This document shows, piece by piece, positions 49,801 through 63,000 of a DNA stretch of 64,000 bases; positions within the stretch are counted from its first letter, which is position 1; the number at the start of each line of letters is the position of its first letter. The DNA is from Albugo candida (Eukaryota > Oomycota > Peronosporomycetes > Albuginales). The notes beneath the pieces were generated by a model. The model worked only from the letters and a program-made list of their open reading frames with translations, had not been told where the DNA came from and made no database searches. The stretch covers positions 1-64,000 of the forward strand of contig JBDOQK010000016.1 in NCBI GenBank assembly GCA_040437565.1, given 5' to 3'. Made by a program: the position numbers and the translations under genes.

Positions 49801-52800
49801 TCCAATGCAAAAGCACAAAGGAATGTCAAGTTTGAGTGTGCGCGCTCCGATTGGCGCTCAAAACGAAGCTACAAATGGCAAGGTCATTGGAGGACCGCTG
49901 GGTGAAGGAAAAGAAGTGACTGTCGCAACTAATTCGAGCGAAGCGAAACCCCAAACAAATGTGGATGCAGCCGACAAATCATCAAATGTGTCTGGAATGA
50001 AATCTCAAATACCAAAGCAGCAAGTGATCAAGTCTTCTCTCGACACTGGACAGTTGTATCTGTGTGAGAACGATCTACTTCAATTGATCACAGCGTTTCT
50101 TTTTCATTGTGATCGACAAGTAGTAGCATCTCATCATACATTTTTGACGCTTCGTCAAGCGTTTGAAAGCGTTGACGCTTTACCTCCGCCAACTCCGGAG
50201 CATCGGAAAATCGTCGGTGCGGAAAACAGCTCAAGTCAAGCAGAAGGAAGTGTAGACCGGTCAAATCTTCTACTACCTCCTTTTAGCACAGCCAGACTAT
50301 TGTGCGTCTCCAATCGAGCGACAGATCAATTCTTGATGTATTTGGAGCACGATAACGAGAAAATGAAGCTTGAGGTGGACGAAAAGAATGGAATTAGCAC
50401 TCATGAGAATGCACCAAGGAAGTCCCAGATCTCAAGCTCAAACTTGCATTTATATACCATGCTAGAAGAGACATTGCTAAGTCTGAGTGATTTTGAGGTC
50501 ACCTGGACAGATATCAACGGTGAACTCGTCGCCAAAACATTTCGTGCTCAAGATGAGAAAGGCTTATCAGTCAATAGGTCAGAGCGAAGTATACCCTTAT
50601 GGATCACGTCACATCTTAGTAGCTCCGCTTTTTTGGAAGAATGGATCCCGCAGTATCGACTAAGTCAAGGACGATGTTTTGCCAAGCTGATCAACAAGCA
50701 TGACATACTTCTTTCTTTCCTACCATCATTGGAAGTCATGGAAACACATATTAAACCAGATCATTCGCCGAAAGATGCAAGTCAACGAGATATCAGTGAT
50801 TGGGACAATGGAAGCAGCGCTCAATCTATTTCAAATGCAGCGGATAATGAAGGAATTCGCGCTTCCAAACTGCGAAATTGGAACAAGGCCCGCATACACA
50901 GATTGAAGAAGGTACTTCATGACTCGACTTCATCTGATGATATCGTACTGTATTGGCAACGACGTCAAAGCTTTCGTGAAGGCTATGATATAAGCCACAA
51001 CAATCGACACAGTTGCCAGCACGGCCCGCAACTCTCAAATCATAAAGAAAACTTTTTGTTGGCGAAAGACTATAAATTATGTCGCAAATTTAGCCGTGAG
51101 ATACCTTATGGAGCTGATTCTCATCTTCTTGTGCAAAGTATGGATGGAACTTCTAGTACGGGATTCTTTCAAGTTGCATTTTACGAAGTAGCTAGAAACT
51201 CACTGTCACATGAGCCGTATCAATTTGATCGACGCAAAATTCAAAAGGCTAACGATGATTTGGAGGAGAAACCGACTATTTACTCACGCGTTTTACCAAA
51301 TTTGTTCACAATTCTTGATAGAGTACCCAAAGACGGAAAAAGCAAAAGGAGGGATTACAAGCTTTCTTCCGAGCATCGACAAAGAACTTTGTCAATGACA
51401 AGTGGGGATAGCAGAGATGGTTTGCAATCATCATCAGCTCGTCAGTTTCGGGAGAAGATGAAACGAGCGCATGAACACAATTTCTCTCGCGGTGTCTATA
51501 TCTCGCTACGGGAAGGCACTTTGGTGCAACAAAGTGATTTGATGCAAGCAATATCCAGTTGTCTTCAAATTCCGATTGATCTGGATATCACAGTTCTCCA
51601 TCGCACTATACAAGCTACCTCTACTCGTCCGGAACTTTTCCACATGCAGAAAACTTATCAGAAGAAACATATGAGCACCCAATGGGACGAACTGATGAAT
51701 AGATTTAAGGAATCGTTTATTCGAATACTCCTGTCTGACAATTTGTTTCAATCAGTTCATGGTACCGAGTATTACGTTTTTGGTGGCAATGAATCGGTTT
51801 TTGGAACGAAGAGAGTTGGGAATGTAAGTGAAGATAAAGTCACCGAATATGAAGATGACGACGGTTCTGGTCTGTGCTCTTTGGTTGCGAACAATATGTC
51901 AAATATCTCGCAGCAATGCAGTATTGATATCAGTGTCTCGGACAATGAAACTGAGGATGGGGTCGAGCACGACGATCTACAGGCTCCAATAAACGAGAAA
52001 GAACGCAGCAGCGATTCGGCTGATGATCAGACCGGAAGCTGGGACGCTCATGCTACATTTCGGAGCGATTATTCGACATGCATACGAGACGGGCGACACA
52101 TGAAAAACAGAGCCGACTTGAAATTGAACAAAGACGTTGCGGTTGCCACATCGAACCTATCCATGCCGTTCTTTCTACGTTTTGAATACGTGGAAGTTGA
52201 TGTAACCAGCATGAACAAAGATTATCTTCAAGCAGAAAGCGCTTGTGACAACAAGTATTGCCAAAAGGTTGAAAAACCAAGACCATTTTTTCATCGAAGT
52301 CACAGTACACATAGTCTCATTCAGCCTTCTTTTGACGAGAACGTCACAGTTGCAAACAGTACGAGAGCATTAGTAGATCAAAAGACTCTGCAATATGGAT
52401 CTTTGTCAGAAGTAGTCGAGTGGTTTGAAACTTCAAGCTGTACTCGTATTGCTTTGCGACTTATTACACTTACACTCCCGAACGAACAATTGTTCGAGCA
52501 GTACTCAAATAGGCGAGAGAATGTGTCTGCCAACGCGACGGCTCAAGCGAATGCATCACAGAAAGATGCAACAAAAAGGCAGGAGGTATTTGGAGCTCTA
52601 CCAGTATTTCAACGTCAAGTAATAAGAAAATTGCGTCAGCAAATTAAAGAATGGTGTGGAGTGGAGATTTTGAGCATTTTGCGAACGACTAATTGCATAG
52701 CGATGCCAATTGCACGGCTGGTGTCCAAATTGGTGCGAAACCTACCACAAAACCTGATGACCAAGGTCACTTATCCGCTACGGTTCACGGCTGATGTTCA

Positions 52801-55800
52801 AGAATCACCGGAAACGGCTCAGGAGATATTTTTGAGAGAGTTTGCTAAGGGGAACACTTACTTTGACTTGCTCGAATGCAATGGTTTACATTTCGTTGTG
52901 AAGAAAAGTTCCGAAACATCCGTCGCAAGCGTGTCAAGCGAGACAATAGAAAAAGCGCTAGATGTGAGCGCCACATATACGATACCTTTCTGGGCATACT
53001 TTCAGGTAGAAAAAGGCTTTGTTCATTTGTACATGCATAGCCCAATCGATTCTGAAATACATTCGGGTTCGACCAGTGCAAAAGAGTCGTTCAATAAACT
53101 AGTGGAACTCACTCGTCTTCATCTCGGTGTTCAAAGCGTTTGTAAGCGTGTGAATCAGTTACTACTGCTAGCTCAATTGCATGAATCGAGAACGTGTAAC
53201 GTACTCTTGCTCAGTCAACCTCGAGTAAATGCTCAGCGTAACACATCGGGTGGTCCAAGTTTTCGAAGCTCTTTCTCAACGCAAGGCTCACACACAGGAG
53301 AAACAACCTCCAGCCAACATAGTAATATTGAATTGCCACGTCAACGTGCCAACACGGTCTCCTCCGATTATATGGAAGATCAGTATCCCTCTTTGGAATT
53401 TGACTCCTTCTTTTGGCCTGGCCAATTCGAATGTCCACTACAATACAGCGCATTTTTCAAATTGCACGACCGATTAGCACCGAATGTGGCACTGAACATG
53501 CTTTGTACATCCGCTCTCGAACAATTTCAAGTGCATAACCGCCGACATTTATTCGTGTATCGAGATCGAAGTGGACATGTATTCTATCTCAAAATCAGCG
53601 TCAGTGAGACGATTTCTGAAGTGAAGGAAGGACGCACACAAAGCAAACTGAATCGATCAAATAGAAAGAACTCAGAAAGCACTCCCAATACATCAGATTT
53701 CTCGTATGCTGGTGCTGTGGAGCCTACTATGATGAAGGAAAATGGGATACTATTACGAGTGTTTGGTATAAGTGATGCTGGCGAAGAGGTTACACATGAG
53801 CTTTGCCGCTTACTGGAACGAAAGCTTGATGAGGCAACGTTGCTGATTCTAATGAAACTCCTTGGAAGAAACGCCAAATTCCAACTCAGCATGGCAGACT
53901 TATCGTTTCTTTGCCCGCCAATGGAAGAGCCTTATCATGTTCTCAGCTTTGGTCTTCCTAAAGATACCCAAAATACATCAGCATTAATACATATCTTCAA
54001 AAAGGTGCTCTGCTACGTTCCTTACGTGCGATATGTGTCAAACTCTGGAACAATTTCCTCTGGAAGAAATTGTGTGATTGAGCGTCGGCATGGTCGAACG
54101 AGAAGCAGAAAGGCATCTGAGATCTTTTCATCTACCTTACAATCAGAAGCACACATCAGCTTGCAGCACGAAAAGCCTGGGAACTTATTTACAAAATCGG
54201 AGACTACTCATCCTGCTTACTTGCAACCTAGTGAGCTTNNNNNNNNNNNNNNNNNNNNNNNNNNNNNNNNNNNNNNNNNNNNNNNNNNNNNNNNNNNNNN
54301 NNNNNNNNNNNNNNNNNNNNNNNNNNNNNNNNNNNNNNTTGAATTGCCACGTCAACGTGCCAACACGGTCTCCTCCGATTATATGGAAGATCAGTATCCC
54401 TCTTTGGAATTTGACTCCTTCTTTTGGCCTGGCCAATTCGAATGTCCACTACAATACAGCGCATTTTTCAAATTGCACGACCGATTAGCACCGAATGTGG
54501 CACTGAACATGCTTTGTACATCCGCTCTCGAACAATTTCAAGTGCATAACCGCCGACATTTATTCGTGTATCGAGATCGAAGTGGACATGTATTCTATCT
54601 CAAAATCAGCGTCAGTGAGACGATTTCTGAAGTGAAGGAAGGACGCACACAAAGCAAACTGAATCGATCAAATAGAAAGAACTCAGAAAGCACTCCCAAT
54701 ACATCAGATTTCTCGTATGCTGGTGCTGTGGAGCCTACTATGATGAAGGAAAATGGGATACTATTACGAGTGTTTGGTATAAGTGATGCTGGCGAAGAGG
54801 TTACACATGAGCTTTGCCGCTTACTGGAACGAAAGCTTGATGAGGCAACGTTGCTGATTCTAATGAAACTCCTTGGAAGAAACGCCAAATTCCAACTCAG
54901 CATGGCAGACTTATCGTTTCTTTGCCCGCCAATGGAAGAGCCTTATCATGTTCTCAGCTTTGGTCTTCCTAAAGATACCCAAAATACATCAGCATTAATA
55001 CATATCTTCAAAAAGGTGCTCTGCTACGTTCCTTACGTGCGATATGTGTCAAACTCTGGAACAATTTCCTCTGGAAGAAATTGTGTGATTGAGCGTCGGC
55101 ATGGTCGAACGAGAAGCAGAAAGGCATCTGAGATCTTTTCATCTACCTTACAATCAGAAGCACACATCAGCTTGCAGCACGAAAAGCCTGGGAACTTATT
55201 TACAAAATCGGAGACTACTCATCCTGCTTACTTGCAACCTAGTGAGCTTTCCGAACAAGCTCAAGCTTTACTAGTAATTGGAACAGCCGATAAAATATCA
55301 CCCGTGTACTGGAATTATCTCAAAAATCAAACTTTTATCTCGAAAGAAGAAACGAATGATAATTTGGAAGCTGCGAACGACGAGATGTTTGTGATAAATT
55401 TAAATCCGGAACTGAGAATCGCACCTCCATCTTTTTGGAAGATCGGAAAAGGTCTTATCTTGCTCAAGGTTAAGGTGTGTACTAGAGCCAAGCCAAATCA
55501 CAGTGGTGGAGAGGAACCGGAGATTGATTATCTACCCCATCCACTACAAGGAAATGATGCTTCACAGCCTAGTAAGGGAAACCAAAGTACTTTGATCCTT
55601 CATATGTCTTTGTGGGCTCGTGGCAATTTCGATTTGAGAGAGGTGGATAAACATTTGAAAACAGTTTTACAACAAGCCATTTGTGATTACTTTATTCAAC
55701 AATCAATGCGTCCACTTCGAGAATCACATCACGACACTCCTTCAGTTTATTCAGCGGTCATCTTGGACACACAGAAAGCAAAATCAACTACTTTGAATGA

Positions 55801-58800
55801 AGAGAGGAACACCGAAAGTGATAATTTCTCAACTGACTCAGATCGTCGCAAGTCCTTAATGAATGTTTCGTCTGACCTTCAATCAATATCAACGACTAAA
55901 CTTCGATGCAGGCTTCCTATCAGTGCCGATGAAATCGAGTTCGTTGTCGATGAGTTCGCTCAACTACTCGACAACATTTTGCCTACTCGTTTCCGTCCAC
56001 TTGTCATGTCTAAGCTGTCGTCACAAAAATCATATACAATCCATTCATTCGACTCTACAAAGCAAGATGTCTCGCTTGAGAATGGCAAACGCATTTTTCG
56101 TATCATACCTTCCAGCGGCGGCACAGGCAACGACACAGGATCGGTTATTCCAATGTCGGAGAAAGCATCATCATTCACGGCAACACTAAAAAAGCTGGCT
56201 GAAAGTGACATCTTTATGGACTCGACATCCGAGCACACGAGCCGTTCTCCCACAGGGATAGAGCACCAAAGTGGTCATGAGAGCGTCGATCTTTTTTATT
56301 ACGTATTAGAATTTGGCAGCAACGAAGGCTTTGAATTATTGGGCTACAACATAAGCACATCACTCATCGAGCTTTTGCTGCTTCATAGCTCTCGTATTCT
56401 GACGTGGTCCAGTCTTCGTCGAAATTTATCATGTTCTCTTTCCATGGCGATGTGTGGGCTTTTGTGGGCGTCACCGACTGGCACACATGTCATCCAACCT
56501 AAAGAGTTGTACATCAATGGTGGCACCAGATTTGTGACCCCGGTAACTCCGAAGAAGATAGCAGTTGATTACATTGGATTTTGTAGAAGTGTTGCAAACT
56601 TTGTTGGGCAAGTCCGAATACAGCCCGCACTGATCGACGCAAGCAATTTTCACCTTTTAGAAAGCACTTCACTCGGGAAGTATCTTAGAGAATTCGGTAG
56701 CATGCCAAACTGCACCATCTCATCCATAAGCAGCGAATTTCTGGATCAGAGCACAGCAATGTCGAGACCCCGTACAAAAAGTAATATGAGTAGACAAAGT
56801 AGTGGGACTACAAGTTGCTGCCCAGCTATAGTCGGGGACCTGAAGCGCGAATCCTCATCACAGTCACTTTCCCAATGGAGTGCTTCAAGTGAGCTTCCAA
56901 GTCCAGTAAGAAGTATTGGTTTGGACTATGCTGGAGCGCCGTCACCGATCAAGGCAACAAAAGCGACATCTCTTGGACTTGCTGAGAACCAATTAGAAGT
57001 TCGTCATGTCTCAAGCACACCTTTGATGCGACCACGGGACACTTCGATTGCTGCAAATGCGTTAATGGCAGCTCGAGTCAGAGCACGTGGAGGAGCATTG
57101 TCCGGATCATTCTCTGTGAGCCATTCTTCTCGCCAACGTCCTTTTAGCGGTATTACTGGAATTGCAAGCAGTGCCAATGCACCATCTTCATTTGGAATCA
57201 AAAAAGCAGCAGTGCCTTTGAAACAAGGGTCTCCTACTAATACAAGCGGAACATCAGTACGTTCACCAATAGCTATATTTGAAGGTAGTGTCTCTCAAGG
57301 TCATACAACTCCTTCCGGGCAAATTCGCCATTCAAGCATTGTGAATTCGCATATGAATAGTGAAGAAAAAACTCCGTCTTTCCATTATCGAGCTCGGTCC
57401 CATACCCGACCACTTCCAAGCACGAACTCAGTCAAGTCGCACACCACTGAGTATACAAAGAATCTGGATGAAGCGTCTTGGCCCACAGAACTCAAGTGCG
57501 TCTGGGGTCCACAATATCGACTAAAGCAATGTCGAAGGCATGGAGATGATGAGTTGAAAATCCGAACAGAGTCTCCTGCTCACTCAGTAAAACACATTGA
57601 TTCACTTCGACACACAACTGAACAACTTGACAATCAATGGGCTGACTATGAGGCTCAGCTTTCACACTACATGACCAAACTAAGCTTGTTCAACCAATTG
57701 AGACTAGAAATGCAAAATCAGGAAGCGTTTTTGGATACATCTGACTCAGGAAAACTGCCAGAATGTGATGATGAATACCAATTTCTAAGCATGACCTCGA
57801 ACGAAACAATCGAAAGCCTGATGAAAACGGGTCATACATTGATGCAGCAGCGCTACCAAATTCTTCTTGAGGACTCTGATACTTGGAACAGGTCGGACAT
57901 GACGCGTAAAGTGGTCGAAAATCAAATCGAGTCGCTGCAAATGGCACTGCATTTTATCAATTTGTTGTCGTATAAGGAAGAGATGATCTTTGGAAATGAT
58001 AAAATCCCAATTTCGCAACTCCACAAAGAACAAACGATCGAACAAATCTCTAATCATGAAGGCCCACATGTGTTTGAGATCAGAAAGCGCGTTACAGAGG
58101 ATGTAAACATACTCCAAAATCACAGAGCTCAAGTATTTCGTCGAGATTTCTTTCAGCACCTATCAACCTTTGGGTTTCGGCACCTTCAAACCGTCCCATT
58201 ATCGACTGGCTCGTCAATATACTCGTCGGCCTCATCAGGGGGTATAAAAGGCGAAAGCGATGTGTTCGCCTCGGAATGTACTCCTCAGTACTTCTATTAT
58301 GCGTACCCTCCAACACACGACTCACATCGGGAAGCCACGCAATTGCCTAGCCAGGATACACCAAAGTCCACTTCCGCTTCTCTTGCATTAGTGCTTCTTA
58401 AAGTCCAGCAAGCGAACCAGTTTCTCGACCTCATTGCTGTCATACTGTGCGAAAGTGACCTACACCGACTGGCACCAGGCATTCCATACACAAACGAATC
58501 GGATCTGGAATCTTCGTCTGGAATCGGGGATTTGGTTAGCACGGCGATGAATTGGATTCAATCATCGTTAAAAATCCGCATGATGATGTTCGATTTCAAT
58601 CTGCATTGCTTGAGTGATTCTTTATATCGCTACATCAATGTCGGACATAAGTCTGGGGAAGTGAATTGTTGGCAAAGCACTATACCGTATCAGAATATCA
58701 TCCCAAGTGTCCGATCAGTAATCAATCAATTTCAGAGATTATCCGATCAAGGAAGGCACGAATGCTTGCTTAGTGAGGGCACGCAAAACATAGCAAGTGA

Positions 58801-59884
58801 AGCCGCGTGTACGTTGCACTCAACATTGATGGAACTTCCAGATCGCAGGCTGTTTCCAAGAAATGAAAAATTGAATGTGGAAATTTTGCTTCGATATATG
58901 GCGTCACATTCAAATCGTTACGGTGTCAGTGACCTGTTTCATTGTGGAACTCCAGATACTATTTGCTGCATGTCATCCAGCGGCGCATTCACGAGCCTAT
59001 TGTCGACAAATGCGACGGAAAATGACGTCAATTCCCCACAATATGGGAATGTTGTTGACCGAATGAATACCTCTAGCACAAACTCTGGCGATTCAGTGAT
59101 TGCATTTCGCGGGTACGCGTTGTTGATGACGTCGCAGAACGTGGATGCTAAAGAGATCAACAAAGGAGAACATTGTCTTGAAGCTCTCGGGAAGAGCTGG
59201 ATCCAACTCTTTTTGATAAGATCATGTCCGATTACCCGAGACTCTGACCATAACGTATTACCTGCGGAGAAAGCTATGGAAGAAGCCAAACAATTTGTGA
59301 CGGAAGCGTTTGAGTTGGCTGCTCAACACTATGAGCGCGACCTATTGTGGACTCGATTGTTGTATCACGGCAACGTCGATTTGATTCGAGATATCGCCGC
59401 CACCTACGATCTACCGGTCGAAGCGTTTCAGCAAAAAGTGGGAGCTCAAGAACTGAATGACTGCCTTCGCTTATCCGCATGTACTTGCATTGATGACATT
59501 GAGCCGCATCTGAAGGATATGTTTTCAATTACTACAGTCGACTGGCAAAGGTTTTTCCAACATTTGCACAAGATGTATGATGAGAACGAACTTCGTGAGT
59601 ATCATTTCGCCGAAGACAATAGCTCTCATTTGATGTTGCTTTGTTTGGACGCCGGTGATCTCATGATTCATTTGAAAATAAATCTCGAAACCGATGACAG
59701 TCAGCTTCGCTGTACACAGACACAAGTTGACTCAAACAAACAGGTCGTAACGCCCATCCAGGTCGAAATATGTCAACGAGAAGAGTCATTCGACCAATCC
59801 TTTACGTCGTCGCAGAGACATGCGATCTCGAAGTTTGTGAATTTGACAGTGCACTGGCTGTGGAGCATCTTACTTTACGATTGA
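43889..59884 (+). CDS. SZT2: SZT2 homologue (KICSTOR-type regulator of TORC1 signalling)
   Basis: In animals SZT2 is the large KICSTOR subunit that brings GATOR1 to lysosomes and restrains mTORC1 when amino acids are scarce. Proposed exons: 43,889-44,494, 44,553-44,636 and 44,704-59,884, with GT-AG introns of 58 and 67 bases, both phase 0. Spliced, the N-terminus reads YRCVFCLDFSPSTFSVDPST, then NFQPEIHLSLLVQ and SLYVLVQGF, matching the SZT2 order LDLSPSTG, FQPEIYVT, VLVQG. Next comes a VWA-like block, FLVIITDGVVD (about residue 320) and CHFIQLGG with GYVSDTDFLRFLAKATGG. After removing two gap-flanking duplicates (2,229 and 911 bp) exon 3 is one frame and the whole protein is about 4,176 aa; human SZT2 is about 3,430. 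The ORF as written carries a false 337-residue insertion and a false N-terminus at the first gap. The remainder is a long low-motif sequence, as usual in SZT2. It converges on DCAF1, 136 bases between stops. Confidence 0.85.
44495..44552 (+). other. SZT2 intron 1 (predicted)
   Basis: Donor GAG/GTTGGTC at 44,494/44,495 and acceptor CTCTTCAG/ATTTTC at 44,552/44,553. It is 58 bases long with a pyrimidine-rich 3' end. Splicing it joins ...SICEVIE to IFLRNL... in phase and allows the SZT2 match to continue into NFQPEIH. Confidence 0.6.
44637..44703 (+). other. SZT2 intron 2 (predicted)
   Basis: Donor TTCAG/GTGCGCC at 44,636/44,637 and acceptor CCAGAG/TCTTTA at 44,703/44,704, 67 bases. Splicing joins HLSLLVQ to SLYVLVQGF in phase. 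A neighbouring AG two bases earlier is out of phase with this donor. The exact junction is less certain than intron 1. Confidence 0.5.
45615..50172. repeat. 2,229-bp perfect duplication flanking a 100-N gap (assembly artefact)
   Basis: Bases 45,615-47,843 and 47,944-50,172 are the same sequence at an offset of 2,329, with Ns at 47,844-47,943. It is the largest such duplication in the window and lies inside SZT2 exon 3. The offset shifts the frame by one, so the written gene splits into two frames; collapsing restores one. Confidence 0.95.
53328..55249. repeat. 911-bp perfect duplication flanking a 100-N gap (assembly artefact, in frame)
   Basis: Bases 53,328-54,238 and 54,339-55,249 are identical at an offset of 1,011, with Ns at 54,239-54,338. 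Because 1,011 is 3 x 337 the SZT2 frame stays open through both copies, so an automatic annotation would report a protein with a genuine-looking internal duplication plus 34 unknown residues. By analogy with the out-of-frame cases it is an assembly artefact. Confidence 0.93.
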
Positions 59885-60020
59885 ATATATGTATGAGGGT
59901 AGCGTGAATCACCAAATTCAGCATTGTTCTGAGCATTGTGTAGCTCAGTTTTGTTCATTTTGACCTTAGAAAGCGGTACTGTAGAAAATATCTAGCGACC
60001 ATAAAGCAAGCGATCATTCG

Positions 60021-63000
60021 TTATAGATCATCATCATCCTCGTCTTCTTCTTCACTTGAAAAAGTATGGGGCACTTGATAATCACTCATATCTGATGGAA
60101 GTTGTAATAAGGCTCTTACTTCGCGATTGGATAGCAAATGATGCTGATGATCGGGTAGATCATCGTCACTTGCTTCGTCTGACTCATCGGTTTGCGGCTC
60201 ATCGTCCTCTAATATAACTTCATATTGATCGTCAGCATTATAATCACTGGGTGATAGTGAATACTCTTCGTAGTCTTCGCTGCCTTCTTCCGCATCTTCT
60301 TCAGTATCTGATTCATAATCCATCGAGTCGGTTGTATCTTCGTCTTCACTGTGATCCTCAACATCCGAATCGGCGTCTGCAGCTCGTCTGCGACCTATCT
60401 CATACAGCAAACAGCTATTGTTACGGTTGATGGACGCTCCTTCTTTTGCGCTACTTCCCTCGACCACGCTAAGAAAATTACCAAGAGGATCGACTCGAAG
60501 ATCCACGATATCGCGTTCTAATTCAACAGTGCTGATTTCTTTGTAATCACGAGCATCCAAGACGCGAAACCATGTTCTCAGCTTGCATCTCTTGCGCTTA
60601 ACGTCATCATAATCCCCTCCAAGGCTCTTTAACGGGTAATATACGAAGAGCACGGAACCTTGTGGGCTGAAAAATGCTTGAGACTTGTCCAGAGCTGGAA
60701 CTACTCGCAACAGCCGATATGTGCGAAGATCCCATACAGCGGCATTGATCACAACTTCGTTCCCGTTCGGGTGAAAGAATCCATTCCCAGCATTTGACAA
60801 TTTGTCAAATTTGTGCAATGCAGTCTTCGTTGAGCGCACATCCCATAGCATTCCATCTGTCAGGATCCTTGTGTCATCTTGCGCATAACATGCGTTTGTG
60901 TCCACACCATAGTCATTAGATCGATTGACATCATTCAAACGCGAGGTCACCTGTCCAGTTATAACGTCTAGAATCAAAGCTCCACGTGGTCGGGTTCCCC
61001 GCAAAGCGAGGCTCGTATTTCCCGATCGGTCATGTTCTTCGCTGTTGGTCACATCCAATGCAACCAAATGGTCCCCAAAATGATTGTATCTCGGACAACG
61101 GGCACCAATGTATCGCCACTGAAGCATGTCTTCTTCTCTATTGTTAATGTTCCACAGGGCAATTTCAGCGAGACCCGAACCAATGGCACCAGTAACAACG
61201 CATGGGCGCTGACTTCCCACAAAAGTGTTGATATTTGTTTCGAGATCGGTCACGCGGCTCCATCGCGAATGAGCCTCCCATTCCTGTACAACTAAATTGC
61301 TCTCAACGTTGACAAGATGAACAACTCCTTCCCGAGTACCGAGCAGCAGAGTTTGTTCCTCGGCTTTGGCGCAATAGAATTGCGCCGATATGATATCGTA
61401 ATACATTGGACTGTGATACAAATCTTGATACGGGCGGTATTGGCTGTAAATGTNNNNNNNNNNNNNNNNNNNNNNNNNNNNNNNNNNNNNNNNNNNNNNN
61501 NNNNNNNNNNNNNNNNNNNNNNNNNNNNNNNNNNNNNNNNNNNNNNNNNNNNNATATGATATCGTAATACATTGGACTGTGATACAAATCTTGATACGGG
61601 CGGTATTGGCTGTAAATGTAGCGATTGATGCCAGCATCAGCGTACGGATCAGAAAACGCACGCACACCATATCGCACGCCTATTCTGTCACGAAGCATAA
61701 CGCTATTCGTGATGTTTCCATGCGAGGACATTGAATTGTACATAATTCGAGAAGGCATGTGTAAACTTTGTGGCTCCGGACATGAATGTGTGGCATCCTT
61801 GCCAAACAATTTGAATGGAGGAACCGTAGTGACTGGGTTGACACACTGTCGATGTTGCTCGCGAAGGTAGTGTGTTATGATGTCGTCTAATTGGCTTTTC
61901 TGATGAGAGATAGCTGGATGCTTCACCTTTCCAGCTTGACGATCTTGTATATCAAAGTAGCTAGCCGAGTGAAGTGCGTATCGGATATGTTTTCGCTTCT
62001 GTGAATGACAAGAACGTCTTCTTCCTAACTCTTCGCCGTGGTACGACTTCTCTTTACCTTCCAGCTCCATTTTACTTTTCTGTTGCACGCTACCTTGAAA
62101 TTGAGCCGAGACTTTCAACTTTTTGGATGGTCGTCCGATGTTTGCAATCTTCTCCGCACCGGGATTCCCGATCGTAGGTCGTGAGCGTTCTGAAGCTGTG
62201 TTTCGATTACGCCGAATCGAATACGATTGCGAGGATTCCTTCGTATCTTCAGTGCCAGAGCGCAATCGATTACTAAACTTTGTCCGCGAGTATGGAACGT
62301 CCTGGTGTTTGGCATTGGCTTTGGTGCCTTGTACATTCTCCCTTCCTCTCTTTTTTTTCTTGCTTGTACTTATCGGAAGAGGTAAATTGGCTTCTTTAGC
62401 TAATGCTTCTGCCGCTTTATCGAATCCTTTAGTTGCCAAATGTTCCTGTATCAAACGTAATAATTCCAGTTGATCGTAGGTGATTTTTGTTTCAGCGACG
62501 ATGTTTGCTTTTCCTATTTTGCGTACGGTTGGATCTGTGGCTTCTGTGATCACAGTCGTGGGCGCACGTTCCGTCACACATGAGATGAGGTCCAAAGCTG
62601 CCTCTCGAAATCGTACATGCACGTCGGTGTTTTCTTCCAAAATAGGTTCGGAACGAATTAGATCCGATAATAATTGGCCCAGTTGCATTTTCTCCAATAT
62701 TTGAGTGATGTGGCGATCACGAGCGAGCCCCAAAAGTGTACGTGTCGCGAGCAATCGAATAATATCGGCGTTCTTCACTGATCGTTTGTATCTCAACAGC
62801 TGTATACAGACCTTGATCGCATTGTTTTCTCGCGCAATCCGGCGCACTGGACGCAGTATTTTATCATCTCGTGCGTACCCACAGCATGTGAAAGAATTTT
62901 TATCGGCATTTGGTTGAGATTGTATGAGATTTTGCCTGTACAGATTTGAATCGCCCGCATCATTTCGTGTCGACCAAGAAGCCATTGTGTATTGTCTCAA

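Noticed and set aside
47834-59884. A complete 4,016-codon gene starting in the gap at 47,834
   Set aside because: The start falls next to Ns and the first part repeats 45,615 onwards. It is the 3' part of SZT2 in a frame shifted by the gap artefact, and it contains the false 337-codon insertion.
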